From: Gnetum montanum
Taxonomy: Eukaryota; Streptophyta; Gnetopsida; Gnetales; Gnetaceae
DNA length: 64,000 nt
Direction: 5' to 3'
NCBI GenBank assembly: GCA_015680685.1
Contig: MNCI01001825.1
Location: forward strand, 374,195-438,194
Position numbers and translations under genes: made by a program. The notes below the pieces were generated by a model. The model ran no database searches. It had not been told where the DNA came from and worked only from the letters and a program-made list of their open reading frames with translations. This document shows, in pieces, positions 59,383 to 64,000 of the stretch; position 1 is the stretch's first letter, and every line of letters starts with the position of its first letter.

Positions 59383-60478
59383 ATGGGGGGAGCGGGTGCC
59401 GGCGGCTCTGCAAAGGTGATTGTGAATGTCGGAGAGGGAGTGGGGGATGGTGTACAGGACAGTGCAAAGGGAACAATAGGCTTCAGGGGGAGTGGATCTA
59501 TGCGGGAGGGCAGTCGACAAGGATCGATTTGGATGCTACGAGAGGACATAAGGATGTTGTAGAAAAGCCCAGGGGCAAGCAGGTCTACTGGAGGTGGGGG
59601 GTGTGGAAACTAGGAGCAGGAGGGTCACATACAACTACAGATGAAAGGTTGTTCTGAGGAGGGGGTACAAAGGATGGAATGCAGCCTCATCGGGAAATTT
59701 GTTTCCAGAGGTGTCAGACCCAACCTTGATCTCATTGCAAAGTGGGCGCAGACCACGTGGAAAATGGAGGATGTTGGGGTTCAGTGCCTATCAAGGGAGC
59801 TGCTCTTGTTTATTTTTTGGACTGTGGAGGAATGGGACCAGGTTCTAACTAGGGGGCCCTGGTTCTATGGGGTGCACAACCTCGCTTTAACCTTGTGGAG
59901 ACCAAGGACGCACAAAGAAGAAGACCTATTTGCTCAAGCACCGGTTTGGATTCGGGTATCCAAGATTCCATGAAAGATGTGGACACCACAGTTCCTCAAA
60001 GCATTTGCAAGTGTGTTTGGAGATTTTATTACTTTAGACAGATTCACTAAATCCATGATGAGGATGGGTTTCACGTGATTTTGTGTCTAGTGCCACCTAT
60101 CGTTGAAAGACCTCGTCAAGCAAGTCTCGCTGGAGTTCCCTGATGGCAAAGAAATCATCAAAATTGAATACGAAAATTTGGAGGAACCAAGTCTTGCGTT
60201 GTGCGGTTTGTCGAAAGATTGGATATCTGGCTGCTGAATGCAAAGTGAAGCAGGGATTTGGAGACACGGCAAAGCCCAAGGGCAGGAAAGGAAAGGCTCC
60301 AAGATGGTTCCAAATCCAGAAGGGGCAGGTAGTGCCGGTTGCCACAAAGGAGGCGATTCCTCCAAAGACAATGAAGGAGGTGCAATTGGATGGACCTGAG
60401 TTAACCAAAGAGCCAGAGAAGGAAGGCAAGGTTGCAGTCATGAGCGCAAAAGGGCCAAAGGAGGAGGACATTTTATAG
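59383..60478 (+). pseudogene. L1 ORF1 (DUF4283-like plus zinc knuckle)
   Basis: ORF1 coats the LINE RNA. The first frame (59383 onwards) is Gly/Ser-rich. A DUF4283-like block at 59660-59970 contains LIGKFVSRG, LFIFWTVEEWDQVLTRGPW and APVWIRVSKIP, followed by a stop. A knuckle at about 60198-60240 reads CAVCRKIGYLAAEC, with Tyr where the His of a CCHC finger belongs. A Lys/Glu-rich tail ends at 60477. At least two frame breaks are present, around 59560 and 59970-60140. Confidence 0.8.
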
Positions 60479-60753
60479 TGGACCCCCTGCACACCAATGG
60501 GGGACAAGAGTGGAGAGGACTTGTCGATGCCAGAGCTCCCACCATTAGGGGATTGGGTGTTTGTTGTCCATGGCTCTTCTAGACTATCAATATTGGAGGT
60601 TTGAGGGGAGGTCATTCAAACCCTGCCAGGAGGGGCTAAGATTGGCCAACCTAACACACCCATTGCAAGAAGCAAGCAAACACAACTAGAAATAGATTTG
60701 GGGATTCAACGAACCCTGAGGGAGTCTTTTGGAAACCGATCATTGGGTTGTCC

Positions 60754-63700
60754 ATGAAGATCCTCTCTTGGAATTGCAGGGGATAGCGTACACCCTACAA
60801 AAGAAATACCCTAGAAGACATTGTTAGGCGTGCGGGTTATCATGTAGTCTACTTACAAGAGATGAAATTATAGCAGCTAGAGTTTGGTTGGCTGAGATTG
60901 CATAGTGGGAGTACACAGTTAGTTCCCTCTAGTAGTAGAGCAAGGGGACTTGCGATCTTGGCCTAGACAATGCTAGTGCAAGTGGATGAGTCCCGCTGGA
61001 GTCAAACAATCCATTTGGCTCAAGAGAACCTCTGGCTCACAAACATATAGGGGCAAAAAACTAGGAAGTTCGGCTACAAGAATTCCAAAGGCTGTTGTTG
61101 GTGGTGCCGAACAAAGAGCACTAGATTTTGATTGAATATTTTAACTAGTGTGTTTACTCATGGGAAAAGATGAGAGGAGACAACAATATTCCTCCGAGCT
61201 GCCAAGAGTCGCTGGAGTTCCTTCAACAACACAACCTGATAGATATGGAAATAGAAGGTTGTAGTTTCACTTGGAGCAATCGGAGGAAGGGAACAAGCAC
61301 GTCCAATCGAGGATCCACTATGTGTGGGTGAGTACAAGTTTAGTTCTTCGCTATAATATTCAACTGACAAGCAAGGCACGATAGGCATCTGATCATAGCT
61401 CCCTATCATGCAACCTGCAAGTGGCACATGGCTTGGGCCCTAAGCCTTTTAGATTTGAGCATATGTGGATTTCTAAACCATGACTGAGGCCACTTGTACA
61501 CAATATATGGCAAGGGTACTCTACAAAGGTGGACCCAAGAAACTTTCTCAAGCATGGCTTGCACACTCTCAAGGGCCAGATCAAGAATATAGCCGCCGCA
61601 GATAAATACAGGTTCCGGACCTTCTACTCCTAGTTGTTGCACCAGCTCACTGTTGTGTAGGCAAGATAGGAGTAGGGTGAAGATCATCACAAGGAACAAA
61701 CGTTGCTGCGGGAATTGTAGGATCTCTCTCTAGAGGAGGTATATTGGCGGTAGCATGTTAGAATCACATGGCTCAAGGAGGGGGATGAAAATACCAAATT
61801 TTTCTTTGCTTCAACAAAGGGGTAGGAGCAGGAGAAGAACAAGCTCAGGCTTCTTCAGGATGAGGTTGTGTTGGTGGATGAGGAGAAAATCATCAATACA
61901 GTGCATCATTACTGGGGGGAGATCTGGAGGAAGCACAACACCAATCCTGTATTGGCACACATACAACAAGTGCTGGGACCAATGGACAACCAAGCACTGC
62001 TTCATCCATTCACAATGTAGGAGCTGGTCACCGCAATGAGGACAATGAAGACTAACAAGGTGCCTAGACCTGACGAGTAGCCCATAGAGTTCTTTAGGGC
62101 ACATAGGGACCTAATGGGTGCAAATATTCTAGACGCCTTCAATCACATGCTCCACTAGCGGGAGGTGAGAAGTGAAATCAACTATTCATGCATTGTCTTA
62201 ATCCCCAAGATTCTGGAGCCGTCATCACCCATGCACTTTTGGCTGATTGGGGTTTACAACACTCTCCTCAGACTATTTACAAAGATGCTAGTCCAACGGT
62301 TAACATTGCTCATGCCTCAACTTGTCGAGTAGAATCAAGCGGGCTTTGTGAAGGGTCGTTTCCTCCAGGAGCAAGTACTTCTGATGCAAGACATACTACA
62401 CTCATTCCGAATGTCTGGGTTCCTTGGGCTCTATGCAAAACTAGACATCATGAAAGCATTCGACATTGTCAATTGGACAACGCTACAAGAAATAATGTTG
62501 TGGAAGGGATTTATGCCAGACTTCATGCGTCTGTGTGTGCAGATTCAATCATTAGGATAGTACTTGTTCGACATTGAGGGGAAGTTTTGGGGCTTTGACT
62601 CACTTGGGCAAGGCCTGTGTCAAGGCGACCCCTTATCCCCTATGCACTTTATTCTGATAATGGATTTGCTACAAGGGTGCTACAAGATGGAGGGGCTTTG
62701 AGATGTGTTAGTGGCAGGGGTGCACTGCATTGCAGAGCACTATGTAGATGACACAATTATCTTTGCACATGTGGCCATCCCTTAGGTAGCGACACTCCAA
62801 CAAGCGTTGGGGTAGATGACGGCAGAACTGGGACTTGCAATCAATAAGGCAAAGTTGACACTACACCTAATCAACACAGACACACAAGTGAAGGAATCTA
62901 TTAGGTCTTAGGTATCTTGCCTGGGACGACACAGGATTCCTACCTTGGGATGCCAATCTTTGACTGGCATCGGAGGCCAACATGGAATGCACTGCTTCAC
63001 AAGTTAGAAACAAAGATGGGGCATTGGACAAACGACTTTCCTTCAAGAAAGGGTTAATTGATCCTTGCATCATCTGTTCTAATGGCGGTGGTGAGATTTA
63101 TGGCCTCCATGACACAACTACTTGAGGGGGTGACCCAAAAAATTGATCAGATTATAAGGCGCTTTGTTTGGTTGGGGGGGCAAAGGAGGAGGTAAATTGC
63201 ACCTAGTATGTTGGGAAAATACCGCAAAGCCAAAAAATGTAGGAGGAATTGGCATCCTAAATTTCAAGACAAAGGTTCTGCTAGGGATGCAAAGGCTTGT
63301 CAACAAACTGCTAGCACCAGAGGGACAGCCTGCCCAATGGGTTAGCATTATTCGAGGGAAATATCAATTTTGGGAGGTTGGCTCAGGCAGGTCATAGCTT
63401 TGGAGCGTGTTGTGCTAGCACGCTACTCAGATGTAGGAATGTGGTCTACTGGGCATGGCCCCAAAGGGGATTATTTAGCATTGCTTTCCATCAACCCCTA
63501 GGTTCAAGATTATATGGCAAGGCTAACTGCTTGAGAAAGTCAAGGCTTTCCTTTGGTTGGTTGCTAATAGGACATTGCTGGTGAGAGGGTTCTTGCGAAA
63601 GAGAGGTTTGGATATCGACCCTTGATGCCCCCTCTTCATGCAGAGTACAGAAACAATTCATCATTTCATTTCCGAATGCCCATACATGCTTAACACCTGG

Positions 63701-63976
63701 CAAGCTGTGGAACTAAGACAACCTTTGAGATTGAATGGGGATAAAAAGGAAACGGTGGTGCTGTGGGCAGCTTGGAACCACTGCAATCACCTGATTTTTA
63801 GGGCAACGGCCACACCGCCATTGGTTGTTGCCACTCATGGGCTGAAGATGTGGGAAGAAGCGACGCATAATATGGGTCTCCTGCAATATCAACGATCGAC
63901 GGTGGTAGAGTTTAGACTTGACAGAAAGTTGTGGATGCTGGTACAACATGCTAAATGGGCAAACTTGCTACCTTGA
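60754..63976 (+). pseudogene. L1 ORF2: endonuclease, reverse transcriptase, zinc C-terminus
   Basis: The start ATG at 60754 begins MKILSWNCRG, the usual first endonuclease block, and a stop follows at once. LQEMK (about 60857) and SDHSSLS (about 61393) are further endonuclease catalytic blocks. RT shows AGFVKGRFLQEQV (62340), LDIMKAFDIVNW (62440), GQGLCQGDPLSPMHF (about 62608) and the intact catalytic YVDD at 62741. Downstream, WENTAKPKNVGGIGILNFK (63210) and the zinc-type motif with TIHHFISECPYMLNTW (63650-63705) complete the order. The last open stretch ends at 63976. Frames shift several times, so no enzyme can be made from this copy. Confidence 0.85.
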
Positions 63977-64000
63977 ATTGACAGAGTGCCAAATTTGGCG

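Larger units (their letters stand above)
59383..63976 (+). mobile_element. L1-type LINE (decayed), 3' end beyond or near window edge
   Basis: ORF1 (59383-60478) and ORF2 (60754-63976) are in the order and with the domains of plant L1 LINEs: an RNA-binding ORF1, then an endonuclease, reverse transcriptase and zinc-type C-terminus. Both ORFs have stops and frameshifts. The higher GC of this stretch differs from its surroundings. No poly-A tail or target duplication is seen within the 24 bases left before the window ends. Confidence 0.87.

Noticed and set aside
59018-59549. Minus-strand frames near the L1 start (Pro/Ser/His-rich)
   Set aside because: They are complementary readings of the LINE 5' region and ORF1 start, and no motif or splice context supports them.
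1-64000. tRNA, rRNA or organelle-derived genes
   Set aside because: Apart from primer sites complementary to tRNA ends, no cloverleaf, rRNA or plastid/mitochondrial gene sequence was recognised on reading. A tRNAscan/Infernal run would be decisive.

Overview
This is plant nuclear DNA: intron-style splice sites, AT-rich spacers, and retrotransposons on a plant pattern (an Asp-tRNA-type primer site next to Athila/Tat-like gag-pol, an initiator-Met-tRNA primer site, and RTE- and L1-type LINEs). Very low gene density, deep nesting and heavily decayed copies point to a large genome. A gymnosperm such as a conifer would fit, but that is inference. Nearly the whole window is mobile DNA. No intact protein-coding mobile element remains.

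Layout. 1-9349: E1, an Athila/Tat-like Ty3/gypsy copy on the minus strand whose 3' end is not resolved. 9399-19354: E2, a complete member of the same family on the plus strand (target duplication ATAAT). E1 and E2 both sit in one old LINE, whose pieces are 9350-9393 and 19360-20690. 20790-21250: a second LINE tail, minus strand. 22291-28704: E5, a non-coding LTR element (LARD-like) with an initiator-Met primer site and target duplication CTAAT. 30328-32677: a 2.35-kb solo LTR flanked by CATAG, carrying a 21-bp tandem array upstream of its TATA box. 32683-33010: another LINE tail. 34921-50171: E4, a gag-only (TR-GAG-like) member of the E1/E2 family (target duplication ATGCA). Its 3' LTR is split by E3 (35500-45234, target duplication CACTC), a full-structure Athila/Tat-like element. 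51880-52800 and 57840-58080: RTE LINE fragments. 54898-57369: five phase-compatible minus-strand exons encoding about 160 C-terminal residues of a non-transposon gene I do not recognise. 59383-63976: a decayed L1-type LINE on the plus strand with ORF1 and ORF2.

How the parts relate. E1-E4 are one family. They share LTR ends (TGATGA..TCATCA), the Asp-tRNA-type primer site, a variant Gag zinc knuckle and conserved blocks in a roughly 2-kb 3' untranslated region. E4 has lost all of pol and would depend on relatives such as E3 for protease, reverse transcriptase and integrase. Insertion order can be read directly: the LINE is older than E1 and E2, and E4 is older than E3. The integrases of E1 and E2 have lost catalytic acidic residues, whereas E3 keeps its triad positions although its frames are broken. 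The cellular-gene exons are the only likely host gene.
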